A DNA stretch of 64,000 nucleotides from Thaumasiovibrio subtropicus (lineage in GTDB: Bacteria; Pseudomonadota; Gammaproteobacteria; Enterobacterales; Vibrionaceae): assembly GCF_019703835.1 (NCBI RefSeq), contig NZ_AP023055.1:1550001-1614000 (forward strand), read 5' to 3'. Shown here piece after piece: positions 34,859-43,158 of this stretch (position 1 is its first letter; each line of letters starts with the position of its first letter). Below the pieces are notes generated by a model. It saw only the letters and a program-made list of their open reading frames with translations. It did no database searches and was not told the origin of the DNA. The position numbers and the translations under genes are program-made.

Positions 34859-35511
34859 AAAAGGCGATAACCGCAAATGCCATTCAAGCCAAGCTGCATG
34901 ATGGCATGACAATCATGATCGGTGGCTTTATGGCTAACGGCGCACCTGAGGGTTTGATCGACCAAATCTTGGCTTCTGGCGTCAAGGACATCACCCTCAT
35001 CTCTACTGATACCGGCACCCCCGAAACGGGTTCTGGACGGCTCATTCGTGCTCGCCGCGTAAAAAAGCTCATCGCTTCTCACATTGGAACAAACCCAGAA
35101 ACTGGTGCACAAATGAACGCAGGCGAACTGGATGTTGAACTGGTCCCTCAAGGCACACTCGCGGAGCGTATTCGTGCTGCGGGTGCAGGATTGGGCGGGG
35201 TATTAACGCCGACAGGGTTGGGCACACTGGTCGCAGAAAACAAGCAAATATTTGATATCGATGGTGAAACCTTCTTGCTGGAGAAACCACTTAAAGCTGA
35301 TCTGGCGCTGATCCGAGGTTCTATCGTTGATACCAAAGGGAATACCTTTTACAAACGTACCACGCAGAACTTCAATCCGTTGATGGCGACAGCAGCCGAC
35401 ATCGTCATTGTTGAAGCAGAAACCTTGGTACCTGTGGGTAAGATACAACCTGAGTCGGTCCACACACCCGGCCTGTTTATCGATCACATCTATCAAGGAG
35501 AGACAGCATGA
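34855..35511 (+). CDS. atoD: Acetoacetyl-CoA transferase subunit A
   Basis: 218 residues of CoA-transferase family I, alpha subunit: DGMTIMIGGFMANGAPEGLI at the N terminus, LTPTGLGTLVAENKQIFDID and the C-terminal TQNFNPLMATAADIVIVEAE. With subunit B it moves CoA from acetyl-CoA to acetoacetate or short-chain fatty acids. ATGA overlaps with both neighbours point to coupled translation. The alternative, 3-oxoadipate or succinyl-CoA:3-ketoacid transferase, is less likely with a thiolase in the operon. Confidence 0.92.
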   Translation: MKKAITANAIQAKLHDGMTIMIGGFMANGAPEGLIDQILASGVKDITLISTDTGTPETGSGRLIRARRVKKLIASHIGTNPETGAQMNAGELDVELVPQGTLAERIRAAGAGLGGVLTPTGLGTLVAENKQIFDIDGETFLLEKPLKADLALIRGSIVDTKGNTFYKRTTQNFNPLMATAADIVIVEAETLVPVGKIQPESVHTPGLFIDHIYQGETA

Positions 35512-36191
35512 ACCTAACTCGTGATAAGCAGCAAGTTCGTCGCATGATTGCTTGGCGGGTGGCGCAAGAGCTTCAAGACGGTGATGTGGTCAACTTAGGC
35601 ATCGGCCTCCCCTCATTAGTGGCGAATGAAGTCAGCAATGAGGTCGAAATTTTGCTGCAATCTGAAAACGGTTTGATCGGTATCGGCGAAATGGCCACGG
35701 ACTCGACCTTTGACCCGGATTTGGTCAATGCAGGCGGACAACCGATAACCGTAACCGAGGGAGCATGCTACTTCAACAGCGCGGATTCATTCACCATCAT
35801 TCGTGGTGGTCATGTCGACGTTTCCGTGCTGGGTGCGCTCCAAGTTGATGAACAAGGTAACCTCGCTAACTGGATCATTCCTGGAAAAATGGTGCCGGGG
35901 ATGGGGGGAGCAATGGACTTGGTTGTTGGCGCACGTAAGGTGATTGTCGCCATGGAGCACACTGTAAAAGGGAAAGCAAAACTCCTTGAACACTGCACAT
36001 TGCCACTCACCGCCGCGGGACAGGTCAACCTGATTATTACCGAAATGGGTGTTATTGAGATTAACCGCCAAGGTATGACTCTGACAGAAATCGCTCCGGG
36101 TTGTACCCTTGAACAAGTGCAAGCCGCGACCGAAGCACCGCTTCATATCAGTAAACATCTCACAGAAATGTGCATTCCTGCTGATCTCTAA
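35508..36191 (+). CDS. atoA: Acetoacetyl-CoA transferase subunit B
   Basis: 227 residues of the beta subunit of family I CoA-transferases. Catalytic Glu lies in LLQSENGLIGIG, the family's glutamate that carries the CoA thioester; GGHVDVSVLGALQVDEQGNLANW and GMGGAMDLVVGARKVIVAMEH are also typical. It pairs with the preceding subunit. It is the last gene of the operon; no clear intrinsic terminator follows. Confidence 0.92.
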   Translation: MNLTRDKQQVRRMIAWRVAQELQDGDVVNLGIGLPSLVANEVSNEVEILLQSENGLIGIGEMATDSTFDPDLVNAGGQPITVTEGACYFNSADSFTIIRGGHVDVSVLGALQVDEQGNLANWIIPGKMVPGMGGAMDLVVGARKVIVAMEHTVKGKAKLLEHCTLPLTAAGQVNLIITEMGVIEINRQGMTLTEIAPGCTLEQVQAATEAPLHISKHLTEMCIPADL

Positions 36192-36340
36192 CGGCTAGGC
36201 CGCGTGAGTCGCGGCCTTGTCAATTTCCCTACACAACCCATCGTTTAGTCACCATCGAGAGCGACATAAAAACAAATCCAAGGTGCAGTACTGAATAGTT
36301 ATTGGCGGCCGCATATTGTCTCTTTCACGAGAAAAACATA

Positions 36341-36360
36341 CTTAATGCACATGCATTAAG
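36341..36360. promoter_or_regulatory. 20-bp dyad CTTAATGCA-CA-TGCATTAAG
   Basis: Perfect 9-bp arms with a 2-base spacer, about 190 bases upstream of the ArsR-type gene in a gap (36192-36548) with no reading frame. Winged-helix ArsR regulators bind dyads of about this size, so autoregulation is plausible, although the site is far from the start codon. Confidence 0.45.
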
Positions 36361-36548
36361 GAAACTGAGAGCTCAGTTAATTACAAAATAATCAAAAAAG
36401 CATACATTGAGCATGTCATTAATATAGGAATATACGAAATTAAGTATAACGTTCGTCTTCATCCCGCATTTCTGACGCAAGAGGCATACTTGACTTATCG
36501 TTCCGATAACTTATGCTTGGCTCACTTAATTTTTCCTCATGGTGATTT

Positions 36549-36896
36549 ATGGATCCAGTGACTTTCTACAAATGTCTTAGCGATTTAACGCGTCTCAAGT
36601 GCATTTTATTGATTCAAGCGGAAAAGACCCTTTGCGTTTGCGAACTCACTGAGGCGCTTGCAATTAGCCAACCTAAAATCTCTCGTCACCTCGCTCAACT
36701 TCGTCAATGTGGCCTATTGCAAGATGAACGCAAAGGCCAGTGGGTTTTCTATCAGTTGTCACCGAACTTACCCGAATGGACGCGTACTGTATTGACGACA
36801 ACCGGTGCAGCAAACCAACACTTGATAACCGATGCACTCGAAAAACTTTATCAAATGGGCGCGCGCCCTGAGCGAGAAGCGAGCTGTTGTAATTAG
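36549..36896 (+). CDS. ArsR/SmtB-family metalloregulator
   Basis: 115 residues of a winged helix with FYKCLSDLTRLKCILLI at the start, LAISQPKISRHLAQLRQCGLL as recognition region and a beta-wing KGQWVFYQLSP. TLCVCEL in the third helix matches the ELCVCDL metal-binding loop of arsenite sensors, and the protein ends in a Cys pair. Such proteins release DNA on binding As(III) or related ions. No arsenic pump or reductase gene is in the window, so its target is elsewhere or distinct. A strong shared terminator follows. Confidence 0.9.
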   Translation: MDPVTFYKCLSDLTRLKCILLIQAEKTLCVCELTEALAISQPKISRHLAQLRQCGLLQDERKGQWVFYQLSPNLPEWTRTVLTTTGAANQHLITDALEKLYQMGARPEREASCCN

Positions 36897-36919
36897 TTTT
36901 CGACGCACTTAACAACAAA

Positions 36920-36954
36920 AAAATAAAGGATGTGCTTTGCACATCCTTTATTTT
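36920..36954. terminator. Bidirectional terminator with 16-bp perfect stem
   Basis: AAAATAAAGGATGTGC and its exact complement flank a 3-base loop, with A- and T-rich flanks on both sides. It lies between the convergent ArsR-type and helicase genes and suits both. Confidence 0.88.
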
Positions 36955-36969
36955 ATTGGTTGTCGATAT

Positions 36970-38202
36970 TCAACGTCGTTTAAATCCCGCTTTTTTGGCG
37001 AGCTGTTTTTTTAAACGCCGCTTATCGCCACCACGACCACCTCGCTTTTGACGGTGCTCAACTTCCGCAGTCAGATCTGGTTCATATCCAGAAATCCACT
37101 CTTGAGAAATACGGCTATCCAACAAGGTTTCAATCGCTTGTAACATTCCCTCTTCTTCAAGGCTGACTAATGAAATCGCCAAGCCATTTTGACCCGCCCG
37201 CCCTGTTCGCCCGATGCGATGGACGTAATCTTCCAGTTGGTGAGGGAGCTCGTAATTAAATACGCAAGCAAGCTGCGGAATATCAATACCTCGGGCTGCA
37301 ACATCGGTTGCAACGAGTACACGAACATCGCCATTTTTGAATCCCTCTAGGGCCCGATTTCTGGCTGCTTGGGTACGCTCACCATGGATCGCTTCAGCGA
37401 CCAAACCATCTAGCTTTAACTCTTTCACTAACGCTTCAGCAGACTGGCGTGTTTTTGTAAAAACTAACACCTGTTGCAAATTTCGACTGCCAATTAAAAA
37501 AGACAGCAACTCGCGTTTTTTACGTCTATCTACAGGGTGTACGCGTTGCTCGACAGTGTGCGCCGCACTATTTGGCGCATCGATATTGATATGGGTCGGT
37601 GACGATAACAACTTATAGGCGAGATTCATCACTTGCTTGGGATACGTCGCAGAGAAAAAGAGCGTTTGGCGTTGTGGCGGCAGGCGCGTTAACAGTTTTT
37701 TTATGTCTGGCATAAATCCCATATCTAACATCCGATCTGCTTCATCCATCACTAACGTCTGGATTTGATCGGGGTTGAAGGTCTTGTTATAGAGGTGATC
37801 CAATAGCCTTCCCGGTGTGCCAACAATCACGTCCACACCTGACGCTAAACGTGCGACTTGCGGTTTAATACTGACGCCACCATATAGTGCCACACAACGC
37901 AGGGGGGTTAGCGCGGCATAAGCAATGATCTTATCGAGAACCTGTTGAGCAAGCTCGCGAGTGGGGACAACAACCATCACGCGAGGCGACGATGGCTGCT
38001 CTACACTCTCTGTTAGCAGTTTATGAAGTAACGGCAGCGCAAAGGCGGCTGTCTTACCTGTGCCTGTTTGCGCGCCTGCCATCACATCTCCTCCTTCAAG
38101 TACGGCGGGTATCGCCTCAGCTTGAACTGGTGTTGATGTGTGATAGCCCAACGTCTTCAATTGTTGCGCCAGACTCGGATGTAACTGCGAGAAATCAAAC
38201 AT
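36970..38202 (-). CDS. DEAD-box ATP-dependent RNA helicase, RhlE-like
   Basis: About 410 residues with all helicase motifs: Q motif near TPVQAEAIP, AQTGTGKT, PTRELAQQV, GTPGRLLDHL, MDEADRMLDMGF, FFSATYP, VLVATDVAARGIDIPQL and HRIGRTGRAGQNG. A short basic tail (GGRGGDKRRLKKQLAKKAGFKRR) would bind RNA. It unwinds RNA in ribosome assembly or decay. RhlE is the closest type by general layout, but several paralogues exist in vibrios, so I give no symbol. The ATG at 38202 begins the conserved MFDFSQL segment; a TTG at 38244 extends the frame without support. Confidence 0.93.
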   Translation of the reverse strand: MFDFSQLHPSLAQQLKTLGYHTSTPVQAEAIPAVLEGGDVMAGAQTGTGKTAAFALPLLHKLLTESVEQPSSPRVMVVVPTRELAQQVLDKIIAYAALTPLRCVALYGGVSIKPQVARLASGVDVIVGTPGRLLDHLYNKTFNPDQIQTLVMDEADRMLDMGFMPDIKKLLTRLPPQRQTLFFSATYPKQVMNLAYKLLSSPTHINIDAPNSAAHTVEQRVHPVDRRKKRELLSFLIGSRNLQQVLVFTKTRQSAEALVKELKLDGLVAEAIHGERTQAARNRALEGFKNGDVRVLVATDVAARGIDIPQLACVFNYELPHQLEDYVHRIGRTGRAGQNGLAISLVSLEEEGMLQAIETLLDSRISQEWISGYEPDLTAEVEHRQKRGGRGGDKRRLKKQLAKKAGFKRR

Positions 38203-38287
38203 AGATAATCCACTACTTCGAGATGTAAGAACGTCGCTAGGCAAACCCTAGCGTAAAAGCGCGCTGAGTCTAGCAAATGTGAATCGA

Positions 38288-38593
38288 TTATTCACTCAAC
38301 CGCTGCCACCTTAGCTTTCCGTTGGTCTCAAACGACTTTTCCTCGATGCATTCGAGTAGAACATCCCCAACTTGTAGTACGGAGCCCAATGAGTACTGCT
38401 TATCCTCATAGTAGCAAGCGCGCTCACCCAGCCTACGCGCATCAATGCTGATTTCAGGCCGAGTTCGCTGTGGTAACAATTGTGGCTGCTCAACTTCTGG
38501 CAAATGCTTGGGTGGCGGCGATTCCGGAAGTTGAACCGCAGCCAACGTGCCATGGCTAAAAAGTAACAAACTAAGTAACAAAGTCGTACGCAT
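38288..38593 (-). CDS. Small secreted DUF1496-type protein
   Basis: 101 residues. A signal peptide (LLLSLLLFSHGTLAA) precedes a Pro-rich linker and a C-terminal domain with ACYYEDKQYSLGSVLQVGDVLLEC, the DUF1496 pattern seen in E. coli YnjH, where two Cys probably form a disulfide. Predicted periplasmic; function unknown. It lies upstream of the helicase gene on the same strand with an 85-base gap. Confidence 0.82.
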   Translation of the reverse strand: MRTTLLLSLLLFSHGTLAAVQLPESPPPKHLPEVEQPQLLPQRTRPEISIDARRLGERACYYEDKQYSLGSVLQVGDVLLECIEEKSFETNGKLRWQRLSE

Positions 38594-38924
38594 TTTCTAT
38601 TACTCCTGTGAATAACTTTGCCAAAACGAGAATGTAAACACGAAGTTAAAAAAGTCAAAATTCATAGATAAACTCTATACTTTCATGGCGTTACAACACC
38701 AACTTAGCAGTAAAACCATTGATGTAAATCAGTTTGTACAATAAAAAGTCAGCAAGCCCAATTCTTTTCTTTTTTTCTTACAATTTTTTGGTACAATCCG
38801 CGCCCAGACAAACTTTTACTAAATGTTTTGAATCTTCTTAAGAATATTTGAAGCAGTTCTTTTCCATTTTGAAGGCACCAACCTGCACTGCACGCGTTGC
38901 CGTTGACTGTAGAGATTGAGATTA
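38594..38924. other. Divergent intergenic region upstream of the MFS gene
   Basis: About 330 bases carrying divergent promoters for the DUF1496-type and MFS genes, with a long T/C-rich run near 38763-38785. I see no gene or clear operator. Confidence 0.4.
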
Positions 38925-40145
38925 ATGAAATTCGACAAAGCTATGCGCATTCTTGTCGCTGGTATCATAGTGAACCTATGTATGGGTATCCTCTATGCAT
39001 GGAGTGTAATGAAAAAAGCACTGGTAATTGACTACGGTTGGTCAAATGCAGATGCATCACTTCCTTACACAACAGCGATTGTAGTCTTTGCTCTGTCTCT
39101 GCTCGTTGCTGGTGTCCTTCAAGACCGCGTTGGTCCTCGCCGCGTGTTACAAGTTGGTACTGTGTTGACAGGCCTAGGTATGTTGCTATCAGGTTTAAGC
39201 GATAGCGTTATGCTACTGACCATCACCTTTGGTGTCGTAACAGGTACAGGTATTGGTTTCGGCTACGCGTGTCTAAGTCCTTCGGCAATGAAGTGGTTCC
39301 ACCCATCGAAGAAAGGCCTCGTTAACGGTCTTATCGCTGGTGGTTTTGGCCTCGCCTCTCTTTACCTTGCGCCGATCACGTCATGGTTAATCGAAGACTA
39401 CAGCATTAGCACAGCGTTTATTGTACTTGGTGCCGGTGTACTGCTTATCGCAGTGCCTGCTGCTTCTACGATTATTAACCCACCAGCGGATTACACCCCA
39501 GAAGCACCAAAAAACCAAACTGCTGCAGCGGCTAACAAGCCTGTAGCGAATGCGACATGGCGTCAAATGCTGAAAACACCTCAGTTCTACATGATGTGGG
39601 TAATGTTTGCATTCTCTTCTGCTGCAGGTTTGATGGTAATTGGTAACATCACCTCTATTGCTGGCATTCAAGCGCAAATTGAAGAAGCCGCTTACCTTGT
39701 TGGTATTCTCGCTATCTTCAACACAGGTGGCCGCGTTGTCATGGGCATCTTGTCAGATAAGATTGGTGGTATCCGCACCCTACTTATCGCTTTCGCACTG
39801 CAAGGTTTGAACATGGTGCTTTTTGCCACTTACGACTCAAGCATCATGATGATGGTGGGTGCCGCGCTAGCAGGCGTTGGTTACGGTACACTGCTTGCTG
39901 TATTCCCATCGCTAACCACTGACTTCTACGGCCTGAAGAACTACGGCACAAACTTCGGTGTGCTTTACACGGCATGGGGTATCAGTGGCGTTATTGGCCC
40001 AATCATCGCAGCGATTGTTGTTGATACCACAGGTAACTTCAACATGGCTTACAGCATTTCTGCAGCAATGATGGCGGTATGTGTCGTGCTTGCATTGGTT
40101 ATTAAGCCAGTAAACTCTGAAGAGTTAGTTGCACAGACTGCATAA
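38925..40145 (+). CDS. OFA-type major facilitator transporter
   Basis: About 406 residues with 12 membrane helices. ILVAGIIVNLCMGILYAWSV opens helix 1, as is typical for the oxalate/formate antiporter (OFA) branch; LQDRVGPRRVLQ is the loop 2-3 MFS motif and LSDKIGGIRTLL its repeat in the second half. OFA relatives exchange small carboxylates; some members in other bacteria are linked to lactate or pyruvate. The ATG at 38925 follows GAGATTGAG. Substrate cannot be read from sequence. An intrinsic terminator follows. Confidence 0.9.
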   Translation: MKFDKAMRILVAGIIVNLCMGILYAWSVMKKALVIDYGWSNADASLPYTTAIVVFALSLLVAGVLQDRVGPRRVLQVGTVLTGLGMLLSGLSDSVMLLTITFGVVTGTGIGFGYACLSPSAMKWFHPSKKGLVNGLIAGGFGLASLYLAPITSWLIEDYSISTAFIVLGAGVLLIAVPAASTIINPPADYTPEAPKNQTAAAANKPVANATWRQMLKTPQFYMMWVMFAFSSAAGLMVIGNITSIAGIQAQIEEAAYLVGILAIFNTGGRVVMGILSDKIGGIRTLLIAFALQGLNMVLFATYDSSIMMMVGAALAGVGYGTLLAVFPSLTTDFYGLKNYGTNFGVLYTAWGISGVIGPIIAAIVVDTTGNFNMAYSISAAMMAVCVVLALVIKPVNSEELVAQTA

Positions 40146-40167
40146 TTCAAATCAGTAATCCAATTTG

Positions 40168-40197
40168 AAACACCTTCCTGATGGAAGGTGTTTTTTT
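40168..40197 (+). terminator. Rho-independent terminator of the MFS gene
   Basis: AAACACCTTCC pairs exactly with GGAAGGTGTTT around TGAT, followed by a run of T. It begins 22 bases after the stop codon. Confidence 0.9.
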
Positions 40198-40291
40198 ATG
40201 TCTCGGAAACAACAATCTTTACATGACAACACTGACCGTTAAAACACTGACTTTCTCTCAGAAGCGGTTCGCCAAGTCGGTGTTTTCTTGC

Positions 40292-42952
40292 CTATGCCTC
40301 TTCTTGTTCGGCCTCCGGTGTCGACAAATGCTTTTCGATGGTACTCAGCAATTGCTGATTCTCAAAAGGCTTTGGCACATAGCCATCCATTCCTGCTTGG
40401 TAGCAGCTACGAATATCTTCATCGAGAACACTTGCTGTCAAGGCAATAATGGGCACACGTGCATTCTGGAGCTGGTTTTCGATCGCGCGAATTTGACGTG
40501 TTGCTTCAAAGCCATCCATGATGGGCATCATGCAATCCATCAGCACCAAGTCGATACTGTTCTGCAACCAGACATCAATCGCTTGTTTGCCATCTTCGGC
40601 GGTATGCACGTTGAATCCAGCCTTTGATAATACCGTTTTGGCCACTTTCATATTTACAACATTATCTTCTACAAGCAATAAATCACCGCTATATAATCGT
40701 TCTTGTTTCTCCTCACGTTTTACGCCCGAATACTCTGCAAAGGTATCGTTAATCAAGCTGGACATAATCTGACGAAGTTTAGGCCCACGAACAGGCAAGG
40801 TGTGAACAACTTTATAGCCGCCATTTAGGTGTACTTGTTCACTATAATTGGTGAGCAACACCACTGGGGCATGTTGTGTTAGCTGTTCAACCATTTCCTG
40901 AGACAGCGCTGTTTGATAGCGCAGCAAGATCACACCGAGTTGATTATCTGCTTGCAATGTCCCAAGAAAATCGAGTGCTGTTTTTACTTGATGAAAGCGC
41001 TGAACCTGTAACTTCAAACGCCGACATTCTCGCTCAGTTAAACTCGCACTCAGCTCATTGTCATCAACGATGACCACACTCGCACTATGCGCGGGAACGA
41101 AATCTTTTTGCTCTCGACTTATCGGTAGTTCGACACAGAATGAAAAGGTGCTGCCTTGACCCTTAATGCTCTCAACTTGCATTTGCCCATCCATCAACTC
41201 TGCAAGCTGCCGGCAGATACTCAGCCCTAACCCCGTGCCGCCGAATCGACGCGTTGTCGAATCATCTTCTTGTTTAAACGGTTTAAAAATATTTGTGATT
41301 TGGGCTTCATCAATACCAATACCTGAGTCTTCAACGGCAAAGCGTGCTTTATAGGTTCCCACTTCGGTGCGCTCGCCACTCACCGTCAACATGACATGTC
41401 CCTGTTCTGTAAATTTGACGGCATTAGACAGTAAGTTAAGGAGAATTTGCTTCACTCGATGTTCATCAGCCAATAGCAACATAGGCAGTGTTTCATCAAT
41501 ATCCACTTCGAACATTACCTGTTTTTCGGCCGCTTTAGTGGCAATAATGGCAGCAACATCGTAGCAGAGCTTTTCTATATGACACTCAATCGGGTTAATG
41601 GTAACGCCACCCGCTTCAATTTTAGAGACTTCAAGGACATCATTGATAATCGATAACAAGGCGTTGGAAGAGCTCTTGATGGTTTCAAGGTATTCCATCT
41701 GATTAGGGTTAAGCTCGGTATCCACCAAAATGTTAGACATACCAATGATCCCATTCAATGGCGTACGGATCTCATGAGACATGTTGGCTAGAAAAATACT
41801 CTTTGCCTTGTTGGCTTTCTCGGCATCCTCTTTGGCATAAATTAACTGAGTCTCAGAGATATGCCGTTCCTCAATCAAAGTGTTCAAGGTTTGCGCCAAA
41901 TGAGAAAACTCATCTTTTCCTGTCATCGGTACGCGCAAACTATAATCTTTGCTGTGCTCAATCGACTTCATTGTCGATTCAACATCATGTATGGAACGGA
42001 CCAGTCGACGCGCTAAGGCCACGCCTAACGCGGACATAAACACAAATAACAGAATGAGTGACAATACGCTGAAGATAAAGCGGCTACGTTCTTCGTAATA
42101 AGCGGTTCGTGCTTGGTGGGTGATATCCAATTTCACTGAGTCAATGACACCAGCCAACAACTGCATACGCTGATTGGCATCATTTTGCCAATACCGCCAC
42201 TCTGCTTTGCCATCTCCAAATAGCACTTCATTTCTCAATGCCAACCCTTCAACAAATGCAGGGCGGGTAAAGACGTTTAACAAACGCTCCGTTTGTTGTT
42301 CACTTGCATAGAGCTGAACATAATCATCCACGTAGACTTGCTGCAACGTCACCGATTTCATCAAGTCATCGCGAAACATCATTCTGTCGTGATCTGGGTG
42401 CATCGCGAAGCTTAAAAAGGCATGCTCTTGGCTTGCATACTCTTGTAGCCAAAGTAGTTGTTGATAAGCACTAATGCCTTCTCTTAACTGCTCGTTATCT
42501 ACTTCAAAAGGCAATTGCTCTATACGGCGCAGGAAGCTAATCATCCACCCATTGACTGCAGTTAACCAATCAAGGCGATCATAAAGATCGTCACTCACCT
42601 CGACATCTAACCACGCGTGCATCTCCTCCATCAGCGCATTAAGCTCCCTTAACGCACTGTCCTCGACTAAAGGAAAGTCTCTAAAAACCCGTTGCATGTC
42701 AGTGGCAACAGATTGTTGTTGAGCAACATCAAGACCACTGATAGCAAGACGAAGACGAAGCGCTCGTAGCTCTTCAAGCAAAGATGAATAGTGACTAAAC
42801 GTCTCGTATCTTTGATGAACGTTAAAAAGAGATCGCAGCTCGTTATACTGCTCTTCTAGGAACCGACCAACCGTGACCGCACTAATGATCAGTGGGATCA
42901 CAACCATCAGTTTTATCTTTGATTTAAGCGTAATGCCGTTAAAGAGATCCAT
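40292..42952 (-). CDS. Hybrid sensor histidine kinase with degenerate and intact receiver domains
   Basis: About 886 residues. Helix 1 (KLMVVIPLIISAVTVGRF) and helix 2 (FIFSVLSLILLFVFMSALGV) bracket a roughly 250-residue, helix-rich periplasmic sensor. HAMP, HisKA (MSHEIRTPLNG, His about 392), HATPase (NLLSNAVKFT, GTGLGLSIC) follow, then a receiver-like domain whose phosphorylation site reads VILLRYQ without Asp, then a true receiver (LVEDNVVN, LMDCMMPIMDG with Asp about 803, VPKPF). No Hpt domain is present, so phosphate must pass to a separate protein. The ATG at 42952 is preferred because the TTG at 43084 lies next to the pha terminator and adds no conserved residues. Signal unknown. Confidence 0.9.
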   Translation of the reverse strand: MDLFNGITLKSKIKLMVVIPLIISAVTVGRFLEEQYNELRSLFNVHQRYETFSHYSSLLEELRALRLRLAISGLDVAQQQSVATDMQRVFRDFPLVEDSALRELNALMEEMHAWLDVEVSDDLYDRLDWLTAVNGWMISFLRRIEQLPFEVDNEQLREGISAYQQLLWLQEYASQEHAFLSFAMHPDHDRMMFRDDLMKSVTLQQVYVDDYVQLYASEQQTERLLNVFTRPAFVEGLALRNEVLFGDGKAEWRYWQNDANQRMQLLAGVIDSVKLDITHQARTAYYEERSRFIFSVLSLILLFVFMSALGVALARRLVRSIHDVESTMKSIEHSKDYSLRVPMTGKDEFSHLAQTLNTLIEERHISETQLIYAKEDAEKANKAKSIFLANMSHEIRTPLNGIIGMSNILVDTELNPNQMEYLETIKSSSNALLSIINDVLEVSKIEAGGVTINPIECHIEKLCYDVAAIIATKAAEKQVMFEVDIDETLPMLLLADEHRVKQILLNLLSNAVKFTEQGHVMLTVSGERTEVGTYKARFAVEDSGIGIDEAQITNIFKPFKQEDDSTTRRFGGTGLGLSICRQLAELMDGQMQVESIKGQGSTFSFCVELPISREQKDFVPAHSASVVIVDDNELSASLTERECRRLKLQVQRFHQVKTALDFLGTLQADNQLGVILLRYQTALSQEMVEQLTQHAPVVLLTNYSEQVHLNGGYKVVHTLPVRGPKLRQIMSSLINDTFAEYSGVKREEKQERLYSGDLLLVEDNVVNMKVAKTVLSKAGFNVHTAEDGKQAIDVWLQNSIDLVLMDCMMPIMDGFEATRQIRAIENQLQNARVPIIALTASVLDEDIRSCYQAGMDGYVPKPFENQQLLSTIEKHLSTPEAEQEEA

Positions 42953-43111
42953 GGCGTCAAGAAAGAGAGAAACATAACTATAGTTATAGCCTACTATCTG
43001 GAAATTAAGACAAAGATCTTGGCTTTGTTCAGAAAATACCCGACTCACTTCATGGAAAGCCGCCAAGGGGATCTGGCGAGACAAAAACGGCGAACTCAGT
43101 TTTACTAAAAG

Positions 43112-43139
43112 AAAAAGCTGACTTCTCAGTCAGCTTTTT
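43112..43139 (-). terminator. Rho-independent terminator of the PHB operon
   Basis: AAAAAGCTGAC and GTCAGCTTTTT form an 11-bp stem with a 6-base loop; on the minus strand it is followed by CTTTT. It lies 20 bases after the phaC stop codon. Confidence 0.85.
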
Positions 43140-43158
43140 TTACTCTGCCTCAACAAAT

